Below, piece by piece: positions 33,952 through 47,689 of a DNA stretch of 64,000 nt. Position numbers and translations under genes: made by a program. The stretch's first letter is position 1, and every line of letters begins with the position of its first letter. The notes beneath the pieces were generated by a model. The model ran no database searches. It was not told where the DNA came from and was given only the letters and a program-made list of their open reading frames with translations. The stretch is from Pochonia chlamydosporia 170 (Eukaryota; Ascomycota; Sordariomycetes; Hypocreales; Clavicipitaceae): assembly GCF_001653235.2 (NCBI RefSeq), contig NC_035790.1:5828001-5892000 (forward strand). Direction: 5' to 3'.

Positions 33952-36900
33952 TGTGATGTTGAGGCGGGGAGAGACGCGAGAAGAAGCTGTTGAGGAGCGA
34001 GAGGAGGCCGAAGTGAGGTGGAGATGGATGCCAAGTTACAATGGACGGAGAGTGACAGAGAGGCAAGCTGCCAGACAAGACAAATTGGGAGGAGTGAGGG
34101 TGACCAGAAGATGACGAGATGGGACACGGCACTTGAGGAGCAGACGAGGTGTTTAAAGCAGTCCAGGAGCTGGCTGGTCTAGGCTTGCAGACTTGCAGAC
34201 TGAACCTGGTGAGGACAGAGGAGGTTGGCTCGTTGTCCGGGCCACAATTTGGAGCGAGGAGAGAAGCGTGGGTTCAGCCACGAGCGAACAGCTTTGCTCA
34301 AGAGAGTCAAGCAAAGTCTGGTCTGCCGCCAGCCAAGCCAAGCTTGGAGGTCAGGACAGGATTGAACCAGCAGGATTGAACAGGACGGGACGGGTGAGCA
34401 GGGGGGACAAACATGGACAGAACAGATTTGATGGTACCGAAGAGGTACCTGGGGCAGACAAATGCAGGTGCGAAGCCTGGACGGTACCTGAGCTGAGCTA
34501 GCTGGCAGGTCACTCTGAGCCAAATGGGGCTTTGGCCGCGACTACGATGGCTAGCGCTCGAGGTACAGTGGGATGTACCCATGAGCCCCGGTTACAATGG
34601 CAGCACCCATCGAGGATACTTATTACACATCAAAGCTCCTCATGTCCCAAGACATTTTCGATGGGGACCTCGCCACGCTAAGAGCAGTTGTCTGGGGTTC
34701 GACTTGGGGCGGCTGCAGCCCCGTGGAACCCAGTCGCCTGCAAAGAGAACGAGACGATTGGCATTTGCATTGAGAACAATTCTGACCTGACCTGGCTTGG
34801 CTTTGCTTAGCCTAGACTTGCAAAGTAGGCGACTTGGCCAGTGTTGAGTTGCCCTGGAGGTGCTTCTTCTTGAGATTCCAACTTTGCGGGCGAAACACCA
34901 GAAATACATTTATCCGGTCCCCGATGCAACCGCTTCCATGTCCCCAACCTGCAAATGTTGAAGGTTGTCAGACACGGCCCAGGTACCAATGTACTCGTGT
35001 GTTGCATCAGCCGCAGCAGGTACTGTATCTGGCTGCCAGCCCTGGTCGCTCCTGCCCTGTGGCAGCTCCAGGTCTTATTACTCGGTCGCAGCTCTAATCT
35101 CTCGCTCTTCCCCACACGCGCCACGAGCTTGAGCGTCGTCCAACACTCGTCCTACCAGTCACTCGACAGTCGACAGTCGAGCGAGCGCAAAAGAGTCCAA
35201 GACAGACACAAAAATCGACGGCTCGGCTCATTGACGCTTTTCAAGCTTGGTGCAGAACTTGGCGGGGGCTGTAATCGGTCTCATCAACCTGTTGGTGTGC
35301 TCGCCCGCAACTAACCCCTGCTTCGCCCTCTTTTTTGAGTCTTCATGAGCTTGGCCAGCTGTCTTCCCGAGGCCAGCGTCGACGTCGAAAGGACCAGTTG
35401 ACCAGACCAGACCACAGTTCACTCGGTGAGCCCGGTCAGGATTCCGCCTATTCAGCAGCTTGCCCGCACCAAGTGCTGTGTTGGGTGTGCCGAGGCATTC
35501 AGAAATCGAAAGGGAGCTGCACGCGCCATAAACCAGAATACCTTACCCTCCTGTCTCCAGATCACCGAAGGATCTAGTGAAGTGGCCAAGAAATTTTGCT
35601 CAAGTTGACCTTGCCCACGTCCAGGATCCCCGAGTTGCCCATGAGTGGCAGTTTCAGACAGGAGTGCAGACCACCAGCCAGCTTTCACACAATCAAAGAG
35701 GCCCACTCGCCAAAATCGTGACATCTTCAAGGTCTCACTACCCCTGTTGGCATATCGACAGGTGCTATTGGCCTCTGACCTTTGGACAGTCCCAAACGCC
35801 ACACCCAAATGCTTCCCCTCCTCAACAATCCCCAGGTCCAAGAAGGCGAGCCGGGACATCAAGAAGGCTCCGTTGCATCCTAACAAAAGCAGACGAAACA
35901 CGTCATACCACCTGAAAGAATCGTCCTCAGGTCACCAATTCTGATTATGCATCCAGTGTCTTGTGAGACTTTAGCCCAACAGATTTTGCCTATCCCGGAC
36001 AGCTCGGCTAAGCACCATGATGAGGCCTACATGCAGGACATGTCTTCGAGTCTGGGGTGTCCAAGCCATGCATTTCGTGAACAGGAAATTAAAGCTGGCT
36101 GCAGCTAACACACACAGTCAACTCAACTACGAAAACAGTTCTTGCCGAGCATGTGTTCTCGTGCCTAGGCTACTGGTGTTTTTCATTGTGTTAATCCTTC
36201 GTGTTGTGTCTAGTGTTCCCAAGACAGCCAAAGGCGCCACACCTCATGCCAAAGTGGAAAGGCATCACTCCGAGCTTTTCGGCTCAATGAGGCTTGAGCT
36301 TTATTTGACATAAAAGGCTACTGCTGGACCCTTGGAAAAGCCCTCTGCGCCAGTTGATCCACCAACAGACACGTCAAAAAGCAAAATGTTCAAACTGGCT
36401 TGCCAAGAGCATGGCAAACTCATACTCGTGACCAAATATTCCTCGAGGCTGAGAGTGCCAAGTAATTGTGGTTGCGTGTCCTGGCATAGACTTAATGACC
36501 AACAACCTCTACTCTGGTTTGCTTACGGACGGTGGCGGTGTTGCACAGTTGCATCAACGATTCGCTTCCAGACTTGCGCATATCTTCTGCCAAAGGAATC
36601 AGATTTAGGATGCCCCCATTCGCGCCAAGCAATGTAATAGCGGCCACTTAGCCCGCTAAGATGCAAGTTATTAAGCCATCTCAGCCATAATGTGATATCA
36701 GCCTCTTGGTGCCTGTGGGCCACGAGCTGGAAAGCAAAAGGCTAGAATCTTTATTGAAACTACACCTATACTGTACATGCAGAGCATGCTAAGGTACGTT
36801 CATGTTCATATATCCCTGGGTTTCATCATCCCCGCCTGCCGCTCGATTAGGCCCCTGTCGACCTTGCATACTAATTGATAGCGCAGACATTGACTTGGAT

Positions 36901-36999
36901 GTGGTTCCAGCAGAAGCCTGAATACCAGAAGAATCCATGAACTCACCTCTGTGCTGTTGGTGTTTTCCGCAACAAGCTGAACCCAGTTATTGATGTCCT
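33952..36999. other. Upstream region of acyl-CoA synthetase, start of a gene-poor stretch
   Basis: No gene supported. The first 1.5 kb upstream of the acyl-CoA synthetase carries four GGTACC sites (34434, 34444, 34481, 34981) and, at 35398-35440, a copy of the GACCAGACC element also found upstream of VPS27. Short frames lie on both strands but have no recognisable product. Confidence 0.45.
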
Positions 37000-39900
37000 A
37001 ACAAAACTCACTAAACATGTGAAGCTTTTCAATTGGCAAATGGGCTGGCTCTACCTTACATGCCTCCTGGTTCAAAAGGCCGCGAAATTTCCCTCCTGCG
37101 CCTTGTTTGATGGAGATAAAATTTGACATCGCCAATAAGCAATAACTGTATGCAGGAATGTTCAACGATTCCGATACATCTGCATTTTCTCGGCCAGAGC
37201 ACCTTTCACATGTTTTGTGGAGATGCCGGTCCAAGTTGTGAATCGCCTCGCTCCGGAGAAAAAGAGTTCGAATCTTCCTGCCGCTGTGGAGCGAGATCCA
37301 TCAGAGCGACCCGGCCGATAGCGCGGCATGCTTCGCGCAGCCGCGGCACTGAGGCTGCAAAAACCCCTTTCGTAAGACATATCCGGTGGATTATCTGACC
37401 CATTGTCCATGATTTCTCTTGTCCCTGTCAACGCGGCGGGTCATTGTATGAATCTGGACTTTTACCCCGTTCTGTCAAACCTACCGATGCTGGGCTGGAA
37501 CCAACTGCAGCTAAGGAGTTCGAACTAGGCGGTCCCTCCGATGGCCGAGAAACAGGGGTTAAAAATAGCCAAGATGAACCTCGGGCGACCTTTGTAACAA
37601 CTTTTGCTGTTCTCATGGAAAAGGAAAGTCAATTGCAAAGTTTTCACTACATTGTACAGTGGGCAAGCAGCCAGCCAGCAAGTATCGTTATAGGTAAAGT
37701 CGGCCGTGGAAGAAGCCTGCGACGAGTCGTCATGGACTGCAAGAGTTCTTCAAATGGGAATTCGTCAAAGATTTCAGTAACTGTTGACTGACTGAATTCC
37801 CGTTTGGTAGGTCTACTCTTATGATAGTCACGCTACTTCTTCAAGGGCAGAGTCATGAGGGAGGTTTCCTGCAAGCCCGAGATGCGGAATGCCCTGTGTT
37901 GCAGACTGAAATTATTGGATTCGCTTTGTGCTTACACCAACTTCTAGGCGATGACGAAGACCGTGAAGCAAGTCTCGTCTCTGTAGTTTTCTCAAGATAT
38001 ATGACGCCTGTTTCTTCTTCAACGATGGACAGCAGACTACGACCAGGTCACGCAAACGAACTGCGTATTTGTTTCTTGTTTATCTCTTGATTTGAGATCG
38101 AGTTACTGATCTACATCGTCTCATGTCATCATAAAGAGGGCTTTGAAGTATATCTGTATTGCAGCGTTCGTGGAAAGGATGTCTATAACTTGGACCAACA
38201 ATGCATCTATAGGGTATGTCACTTTCATCAGTTTCCTTGTGTTTCCAGATTCGTGAAATGGATTTTGGACCTTTTGCAGTAATTATGTGACACAAACCAG
38301 TCCGAGGCTGGTGATAACTGCAAGCTGTATAGGTTATGATATGGGATGTCCACGAGCTCTATGTCAATTTACAGACAGTTGAGAGATGGCTACTGGAATC
38401 CGCTCAACCTCACGAACCCGATCAAACTCGTCAAGAATAGATGGAATAGGGTCCAATGTCCCAGGGTTTCTATAATTTGTCATGGCCGCCGTATCGTTAC
38501 TCACTCTCCCCCTTTGTTCACCTTCCTGTTGATTACATGCGGTCTCCAAATTCGGAATTGGCAAAGATTTGAGGAAAGAGGGTTCCAGGTATAAACTTCT
38601 AACCTTGGACCATCCCTCTAGTCATATGATGATAAGAGATCATCAGCAATTGACAGTTGTCAGCTACCCTAAGTCTGTGCTAATCTTGAACGTGCCTGAC
38701 ATCTTACTATTGTTGCATTATCTGAGACGAACTTTGGCGAGGTAATGCCGTTTCAATAGCAATTCTATTAGACAACTATTCTTATTCATCTAATGCCCTA
38801 CCCTCTGATACAGGCAAGTTCCAGCTGGGCTATTGACCGCTGAGTGTAGAACCCTAGGAGCTAGACTCTGGTTGATCTGAACATACTATTCGCGGGTGAC
38901 TTTTTCTGTCGAGTTCCATTATATGTCGTTTGTCATGCTTGTAAGGGCATGTGTATTTGGATATAGTTCATCGTCTAGGGAGTTGATGTGAGCAAGGCAA
39001 ATTCGACCCGAAATGAACCAAGTGTCCCTGGACTTGCGGTTGGTGATACTACAAGTAACTTCAACAAGAGCATCAAGTTTATAGAAAACGTACAGCAAGT
39101 ACGCCTTTAAAGTCTGAAAATCTCTATGGCACACGTCACGATCCAAGATGTAACATATCATGCGGACCTCCTAGCCGGGCACTGCGACTCCAAACACTAT
39201 TTCACTGGATTTACAAGTTCATTTAGGATGTATTCTAGGCAATAAATTACTGATCCAAGAGGCGAAAGCTACACGACTTACATGGCTCACTCAGTCTCAG
39301 CAAAACAACATACGCTTCAACACACCATGATATCTAGGGTAGGTACGTTGTCGTGATGGTTGATAATCATGAACGAGATGCTCTTCAACAGCGGTATTTT
39401 CTACGGCTGTGTATGTCCGAGAAATCTCTTTCTAACGAACGGTCACAAGACGGACGGCATATACCACAGTGTTCTCACACCGCTACGAGATATATCGGCT
39501 TCATGCGTTGCCTTGAACCCGCGGAATCTTCGAGCAACATCCTCTATTTGTTCCACCCGTAAGCGTTTACAAAAGTTCATACATCTTCATGTCTCATGGC
39601 ACCACCCATAATTGTAGTCACGAAATGACGTGCAGGTGAAACATGTCAAAGTCGCCAGTGTGAGCCGTCACTCTTTGGAAACGTGCAAACCAGATCTGAT
39701 CATGCGACATGATTGCTGGAATGATACTTCGGATACCGTATTCGTACTATATCATCATCCCGTATGCCTTGCCATCGCAAGTGACGCATTTCAGGATATG
39801 GAAACGGAATCCGGCGCCAAGGAACAACAGCCTGGACAGGATCCCATGATCAGCACATCTGTTTCTGCCTTGTTGAATGCAACATCCCATATCACGCTCA

Positions 39901-42900
39901 AACATCTACTCATCTGCACACTTACCGCCAAAAAAAACCACACATCTTACCCCTAAGGGTTCTATGCATCCCCATTGCGGAGAAATTTCCGACAGCAAAC
40001 ACATCAACGTGACCGTCATCCAGGCACGCATCCATATCCGGGCAATCCAAGCCCTATTTCCCACCTCAACCGACCAAAGTCGGTCTTTTCAAAAGAAAGC
40101 AAACAAAATAGTGGCTTGAGGGAGGGGGACACAAATTGCCCACCACCGTCTGAAACCTCTGCGGCGGCCGTCCCGACGCCACACTCACTCAAATGTCTTA
40201 TATTCCAACATGGCCGGCCGCCTTCCTCGTGACCGGTTTTAGCGAAACGAGGAGGAGGAAACAGAAAAAAACAGAAATTTCTCTTTGCCATAATCACGCG
40301 GCTGTGTGTTTTCTGTGTCGGGATACGCCACGAATGGAGGCAGCCGCGGATGGCGTGGATTGGCGAAAAATGTAGGGGCTATTGTTTGCTATCAGCCGCG
40401 AGCAGGGAAAGCCTTGTTTGGGAGATGAGGTGGAGGATGACGATTTTGTTTCGTGGAGTGTTTCGCGAGGCTGCAGTTTGTTTCTGGAGTGTCGGTGAGG
40501 TGAGGTGAGGGTGACGTTGATGGGGGAGAAAAGGGACGACGAGGTGGTTTGTGGTGTTTGGTGGTGGATGATGCAGGGGAGATGAAATGGGTAGTTGGAT
40601 TTATTGTTTGAGTATATTGTATAAATGCTACTATGTTAATTGTAAAATACTGAATATCTGGGCAGTCAGGATATCTGAAAGTACATATCTTGTGAGCGAG
40701 ATGCTGCTGTGGATTTGACGACGAACAATATCACACGAAATCTCAATATCATTCTCAATCTAATCATCTCAGCTACAAATATTATTTACAATTCTCACCG
40801 TAAAACTAAAAAAATAGTATTAAATAAAAATATATTTATTAATTCACCACGAGCGCCACCACATTTCAAGTCTACAAACAAAAACGTCCATCACCATCCC
40901 CCGTAACACACACATCACGGCGTTCAATTACAAAGCAAGCACCTACTCACAGCCTACACACCCATCATCCACCTGTCCCACGTAGCACCATCATCCAACC
41001 CTCTACGAAAGCACACCGAACTGCAATGTGGACAAGTCTGACCCGCCTCCCCCCTTCTCCCACGAGATGCCGGCTGCCGCATGCAAGATCGTCAATTACA
41101 GCCACAGCATCCGCATGTCGCCGGGCCCGCCGGAGCAGAGCAAACACTCGTCAAGCTGCATCTCAATGAAAATCGGGTGTACGCCCGCCTTGTCGGTAAA
41201 ATGAAGACCAATATATCTTTCTGCCCTCGGTAGCTGAGAGCCCGTTGTGGCGTCACAAACCAGAACGACACTCAGGGGTTCTCAACCGTCAACCTATTAC
41301 TCGCAGCGCAGCGGCAAAATGTGTTACAGCAAACGGTTGATGGTGATGTTTGCTAGCTGACCTGACATGGTGGCGTATGACGCACGAAGTGTGCTTTGGG
41401 TGTGTTGCTCCAAACGGCCGTGGTCAGCTCGACATGGCTTGTATTGTGTATTCGTGGCCCTGTCGTGATGTTCTCGACCGGATGCTTTTGTGCCCGGACT
41501 AATCCTTCTCAGCAGTAAACGGCGATTCTCGCGAAGAAAGAGCAGTGTAACGGCTTGGTAGAGCAAGCCACTCGATGTTGTCCGTCTGAAGTATCGCCAC
41601 GGCCAAGGGCCTCATGACCAGTTGGGTGAGTGAGAGAGTGAGAGGGCAACTCGGGCCGGGGTAATGTGGTGATACCGTGTTGCTGGGGTGGTCATTCTAC
41701 GGTCCGGGTGACTTGCGAATTTGGAGAATGCCGTACCGGTTACTCATTGTGCGACACGGCAGAGGATTGGGAGTAATTTGGCTTGTTGCAGCCGAGACTC
41801 TGCTGATGGGACGGGTTGGTAAGCATCGTTGGAGTTGAGGCATGGTATTTGCCAGAGTGTCATTGTCGGATGGGATTGGGATTGGACGCTGTGGAATATT
41901 AACTTTGTAATGATGTGAGAATGGGATGAATTAGTTGTTCATTCTGAGTTACATGGCTGACATGTCTCGAAAAGGGGTATAGAAACGAGACGTGTTAGGG
42001 CGTGGTAATGGGTTGATTATAGGAAAGCTTACGCAGGGGACTAGTAAACTGCTGGTTAAAGTATATCGACACTGAGATCGACACTGAGAATGCGAATCGT
42101 AAAATAGAAGAGTCAGGAGCACGCGAATTCACAGTTACAGCTGGCGATTAGATCTCAGACCAAGAGATGATTCGCAGTATACTGATCATTCCCAGCTTCA
42201 GTAATTCCACAGACGCCGACCATGACAGGAAACCAGCATGAGGAAGGCTCAGCTGTCTATTACACTTCATTTGTTCAAATCATACTTCAACACTCAATCC
42301 CATCCAACCAGATATTATCGTCGATGACCAAGAATTGCTTAAGCATACGCAGAGCACACATCCAGCTGGCCATCAACACCGCCCCATGCCATTCCAGCTC
42401 CCATCTGCCGTATGTATGAAATGGAACAAAACCACTGGATCGCCCTATACGAGTTCGTGACACAGCGCACAAGAACATGACGACTGAGGAAGCACAACAT
42501 GGCCAAATCGAAAACGGTTGACAAGGAGCATCCAATACGTCAGAACCGAACCGTATTCCCGGGTATCTAAATCACCTTTTCTTTTTGTAAATGGTAATTT
42601 TAAATCTCTCAAGATTCATTGTTTCTGCCATCTCAGCCGCATGCTATTCTCACGACAATCAATACCACAATGTCATTCCGGCACCCATCCCGGCAGTCAA
42701 ATGTTGATCATACGGAACGCCAAACGCCACATCCCAGGTGTTTCGGCCGTGCAATCACATTCAGCTACTGACGTAGATACGTAATCATCACATTGCTGGA
42801 CCCTGAAAAAAGGATCTCCGACGTGAACCGAGGATTGATGGACGCTTTGGCGAAACACCATCCAATCTGTTTACCGAAGCAGAGGTGATTGATAAGGAGG

Positions 42901-43170
42901 CACGTTGCGTGATTGTGATGGCAGTTTTGGGAGGTCACGCGTGGGTTCCACGACGACATCTCACTGGCCATGGCACAAGAGGAAACTTGGGAGACATAGG
43001 AAACTCCAGCCGAAGGTAGGTATCACTGGTGTGGTGATTCGGTCAAGCTGCGAGTTCGGAGCCGTGAGTGTTACGGGCGAGAGAGGATGGTTATTCAGGG
43101 ATCTGAGGTTGACAGGGTTCATGGCGTGAGAACCAGATGGTCGGAAACATAGATGAATTGGAAACATTAA
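37000..43170. other. Gene-poor region, 37.0-43.2 kb
   Basis: No gene supported. A more GC-rich island at about 37200-37440 is open on the minus strand, and 37444-37791 is open on the plus strand without an initiating ATG; these may be relics. 38.0-39.7 kb is AT-leaning and broken by stops in every frame. 40600-40870 is strongly AT-rich. Confidence 0.4.
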
Positions 43171-43176
43171 TCGCGG

Positions 43177-43313
43177 TTTTTTTTTTTTTTTTTAAATTAA
43201 TTATCACTATCACCATCACTATCATTATTATTCTTATTGTTATTATTTTTTAATTAGAGTTTACACTGGCATCAGCCAAATACTTGGCTCACACACCCTC
43301 TCTCTCTCTCTCT
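43177..43313. repeat. Poly(T), AT-rich low-complexity and (CT)8 microsatellite
   Basis: A run of 17 T at 43177-43193 is followed by ATT/ATC-rich low-complexity sequence to about 43257, then eight CT units at 43298-43313. No coding potential. Confidence 0.85.
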
Positions 43314-45108
43314 GTACATCATCACCATCATCATGCGCTTAGCTGACACACGCATTCAGCCTGGCAAATACCACCCGTGGGATACACAACATGCGAAAAT
43401 GTCCCCCTGACATGCAAACCACACCGCCAGAATATGGAAATAGCAGTCCCCGAGAACAGCGGCGTAAGCGCATCGTCGCAGTCTAGTCAGATTCCGATGC
43501 TGAGATGCGCTTCGTCCAAAGTGAGTTGACCGCGTCCGTTTCCCGAGTTGGGGGCCAAGCGCAGCGGAGGGTAGTATTCGCGTAGTATTTTTCAGCCCTT
43601 TTTATTGCAGCGAGAGCAGACATAACGGGTCGGTTGGTCCGGGCAGCAGATATTTCTGGTCGGAGAATGTCCATTTTGCGAATGGATAATTCATGCGCAG
43701 CGCAGCGCAGCGTTGCAAGCTGGATTTACGCCCCGTGGTTGCGCAAGCGTTGGTGGACAAAACGTGCTTGAATGCAAGCCATTGATAGTTTGCTTGTCGA
43801 CCACGGATGGCTTGGGGGCCGAAATAGTCGAATACCACTTTCTACACTCTCTTGATGCAGGCTTCGTTCCGGCTGGAAGAGTGGTTGGCGTGTAATCAAG
43901 GCTGGGAGCATGGTTGTCGGGGATGGCCATCCCTCTCGCCTGGCCCTTCTTACATTTTTCACTTTCGTTGTTCCGTCTTATTTTCTTACCATACTATACT
44001 TGTCAACTTATCAAATCGCGACATGGACCTTTTAAAACGGCCCCCAACATAAATCGATCATCTGATGAGTTGCGCCGCCCGCCAGGAAAATAAAACGGTG
44101 ACGAACATGACAAAGGCCGCAAACCATTTACTATCCATACACCGAGCATGATAAGCAACCGGTAGTTTGTACATAATAATTTCATCCCGGAATTGATGCC
44201 TATGAGCAGTTGGTCGTGATGAGATGCCTTGCCTTTACTACTCTTTGACCTGCGGACAAACACAGGTCTGCTGACGCATTGTCGTGAAACACGAGTTGGT
44301 CTTGCACAAACCTATGACATGATGCATTGTCATTCATGTCTCACGCCCGCGAATCGTTGGTTCATCGTCAAAGAGGTCCCAAGTTTGCAATGACCATCTT
44401 GCCACGGAGCAATCAGCCAGCATAATAGCCACTAAACATCACTCACCCATTCCAGACACGGTATTTGTCACCGACTTCAACAGAATCACACTCAAGGGGC
44501 GTGCAAAAGACTGGAGTCACAGCCGCCAGTGCAGATTGCCACGTTATCGTGACTCCCAGCACCAGATGTAACTCTGTTTGCGGGGGAAAGAAACTCTGCG
44601 ACGTCCCTCAATATCCCACGTGCGAGCAGTTCCTGAATCCTGCCGCCGGACCCTGGGGTCAGTTTCATCTTTTCTCCGCGTCCTTGCGGCAAGCAGTGCG
44701 GACGAACGGCCTGGCGGCAGCGCCGGGCATGTCTGGACTGCAATCTGCATGATGGATTGAAGCTCAGGGCTCTCGGCTAAAAAGGAGTCTGGTTATTATT
44801 GTATAGACGGCCCTATAAATGGCCCTGCAAACATCGAACGAACATGTTCGCCGGGGAAGTGGCACGGAAACAGGGTTGGCTGGGGGTCGTTGTTGTTTCG
44901 TGGGCGAAGTCTATTTCTATTTCGGGCAGGGCGTTTCATCTTGTGCGACAACAGACGCAATGGAGCTGCTTTAATAAGAAAACTGGCCGTACTTGGCGGG
45001 TGGTTTGGGGTAAAAATAACAGGAAATCACGCCATGCTTGCAAGCGAACGGGTGCATTTGGGGGTTTACAGTTATATTCAGTTGGATATTGAGTCTGACG
45101 AGCGAACC

Positions 45109-45126
45109 TGGTGGTGGTGGTGGTGG
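45109..45126 (+). repeat. (TGG)6 microsatellite
   Basis: Six perfect TGG units in non-coding sequence. Confidence 0.85.
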
Positions 45127-47659
45127 TGTCTGAGAGTGCAAGTTGATTCAATGTTACTGTCTGGTATTAATATTATTTTTGTAGAGCTATGGACTCGCTT
45201 TGGCCGGTCTGGTGGTTTATTTGTCAATGCGTAGGTCAGCAGGGTGGTATTTGCTTGGCTGATCCTTTTAATATCACGCCGTGGCGCGCATTCACATTAC
45301 ATTCCTTGTCCGGCTTCTGAGGAAGAGTCTGGTGTATGCAGGAACTGTAGGATCGTGTAGTTGGAAACAAAGTCGACACAAAGGACAGCAAAAGAGGCAA
45401 CACATGTACAGTAGCGAAGCGAGAATAGTACTATAGTCACATGCACCATGAAGCTGCGCTTAGAGCACACGCGTTTGTCTGGTGAAAGAAGGGCCAATGT
45501 TCAATCTGGACGTCAATGTTGCTCTCCGTTCCAAAGAGGGACAAACCAACACCAGGCACACGCATCGTCATTCCCAGGTACCAGATATAAATGGCAGCAA
45601 CGTGGAAAATACAGACTAAAAACATGGTAATTCATTTTCTTTGGAATTTAGATTTAAATTCAATTTCAATTAAATAATTTTGCTTTGCTTTCATACCACT
45701 CCCATCCAACATGTCATCCCATCGGCATTGCTATCGGTGGATCGATCCATGTCACTGTTTGACCGAGAACATGGCCGCCAGTCTCCATTTGATGACTCCA
45801 TGTGCGCATCGTCGGACCGGCAAGGCCCTTGGCAGGGCAGATGGAATTTCAGTTTGACATCAATTGATGTCTGCAATATGGCCACTGACTCGACGTCTCC
45901 GGTGCCCCGGCAGTGAGTACCAAAAAAGTGCATTTGGTGCCTAATTAAAGACCCTCACAATGCCTGTCTGGAATTAATGCCGGGCAGCAATTCCCGGCCA
46001 TGTCCGCCAGCACCTGGACTGAATTGACCACAAACACCAGAAGAGTCTGGCTGACTTTGTAGAACCCACAGCGGAGCTTTATGGCAGGGCGAGTTCAATG
46101 TTAATGTACTCCAGACGTCCGATGTCATTACTCATTGACCGTTCACCGCTGGCCCACCAGGATGAACATTTACCAGAGATACAGCTGTCTGGGTGGCTCA
46201 GAATGGAGTTTGCGAAATTTTCAACCTCGGTCGTCAATGCCGACTTTTTCGCGAGTTCGGATCTTGCCCGGGCGGATTGGATCTAGATGGACTTGATTTC
46301 TAAGATTCTAGAAAAAAGGTAGCTCGGCTGTTGTATTTCATTCATGGCTAATTTAGCCATTCAGGTTGCAAATACTCCGTACAAATGGAATAATTACATG
46401 TGCTTAGACCCGGAGGAAATGCAACCAGTCCTGGCTCCTGCTCGCAGACTTGGCATGTATCTCGACCTGTCTTAAGCACCATGTAAGATGGGGGCTTCTT
46501 TTGCTCTTCAGGTACGGAAATGGACACAGCTGAGTAGTGCATACAAGCTGAAAGGCATAGGTTGCATGCAGGTGCTGGTCAGAAGTTCCCAGCCAGAGAC
46601 ATATGTTTATTGGACTTCAGGAGTTTGCTACTACCCGTTGTATTGTGTGGTGTCGCATCAGGAAATTGGGTGGCGATACGCATACAATGTGAACGCAAGC
46701 ATCATCATCACAACAGGGGCTATCACTGCTAAACAGAATTCTTATTTTTATTTCAATTTTTTTTTTATTCCCATTCCAAGCCAACTCGTGTATGCATTTA
46801 AAATTAGCGGGAATAAGAAAACCCTCATCTGATCTGTCGGATTTTACTCCTTTACTCCCTTCACACCATCCATCCATTCATCCTGCTTGCTTCTCCACGA
46901 CCCAAAGCAAAAGCAACAGACGCGTCCCGTGGCTGGCTCAAATGTCACCAATAAATATCCTGTTATCATCGGAGAGCTCACTCCGTTCCTGTCGCAGTAG
47001 CTGTACCTGCACCCATTGTTGCTAGACAGACCAGACTGTTTCAACTTGCAAGATGCACCCCCTTTCGGCGAGGTGTCACATCAGCCGGGCCGCTGGGGAC
47101 GCCGTCAACTTTCAATTTGATGTTCAACCACCACGTAGACAAGAAGTTCTCAAGAATGTGTTAGTGTTTGCATGTACCAGACAGCCCAACACTAACACTT
47201 TGTCTTCCATGTTCCCCCCCTCGTCTGAGATTGTGGTGTTCCACCCGCCTGCCGATTGCATTCCTGGTTGGTGGTCCGTCTGAGATGGCGCATCGCCCTG
47301 CGAGATCAGGTATTCAATTCCCATCTTGCATCCTTGCGACTTGACTTGCGGAACGCACAACAGCCTGATGAAATTCCCCATGTCTCCTTTCCCCGGATTT
47401 CAGGTTTCTATCTGGCCTGGCTGCTTTGATCTCACATTGACATCAATCTTACACACATTCGCTCCCTTGAGCTCTTGGGTCAGAAGCCGCCAGGTGGCTA
47501 GACTTTGTAGAAACATGGCCGACAATATCTACATTTGCATCCATCTAGATGGCCAACATGGTCAGTAATGCCTAGCAAATACCATGACTTGGCAGTGAAG
47601 CGAAATGCCCTTCATATGCTTGGCAATAACAAGTCGCCCTTCCAGTTGTTTGAATGCCA

Positions 47660-47689
47660 CAGTCATCCGCAGTCATCCGCAGTCATCCT
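47660..47689 (+). repeat. 10-bp tandem repeat, three copies
   Basis: CAGTCATCCG repeated three times; the last copy ends in T in place of G. It lies in non-coding sequence. Confidence 0.85.

Noticed and set aside
37262..37280. GAGTTCGAATCTTCC, resembling a tRNA T-loop
   Set aside because: The flanking stem does not pair and no acceptor, D or anticodon arms can be folded around it.
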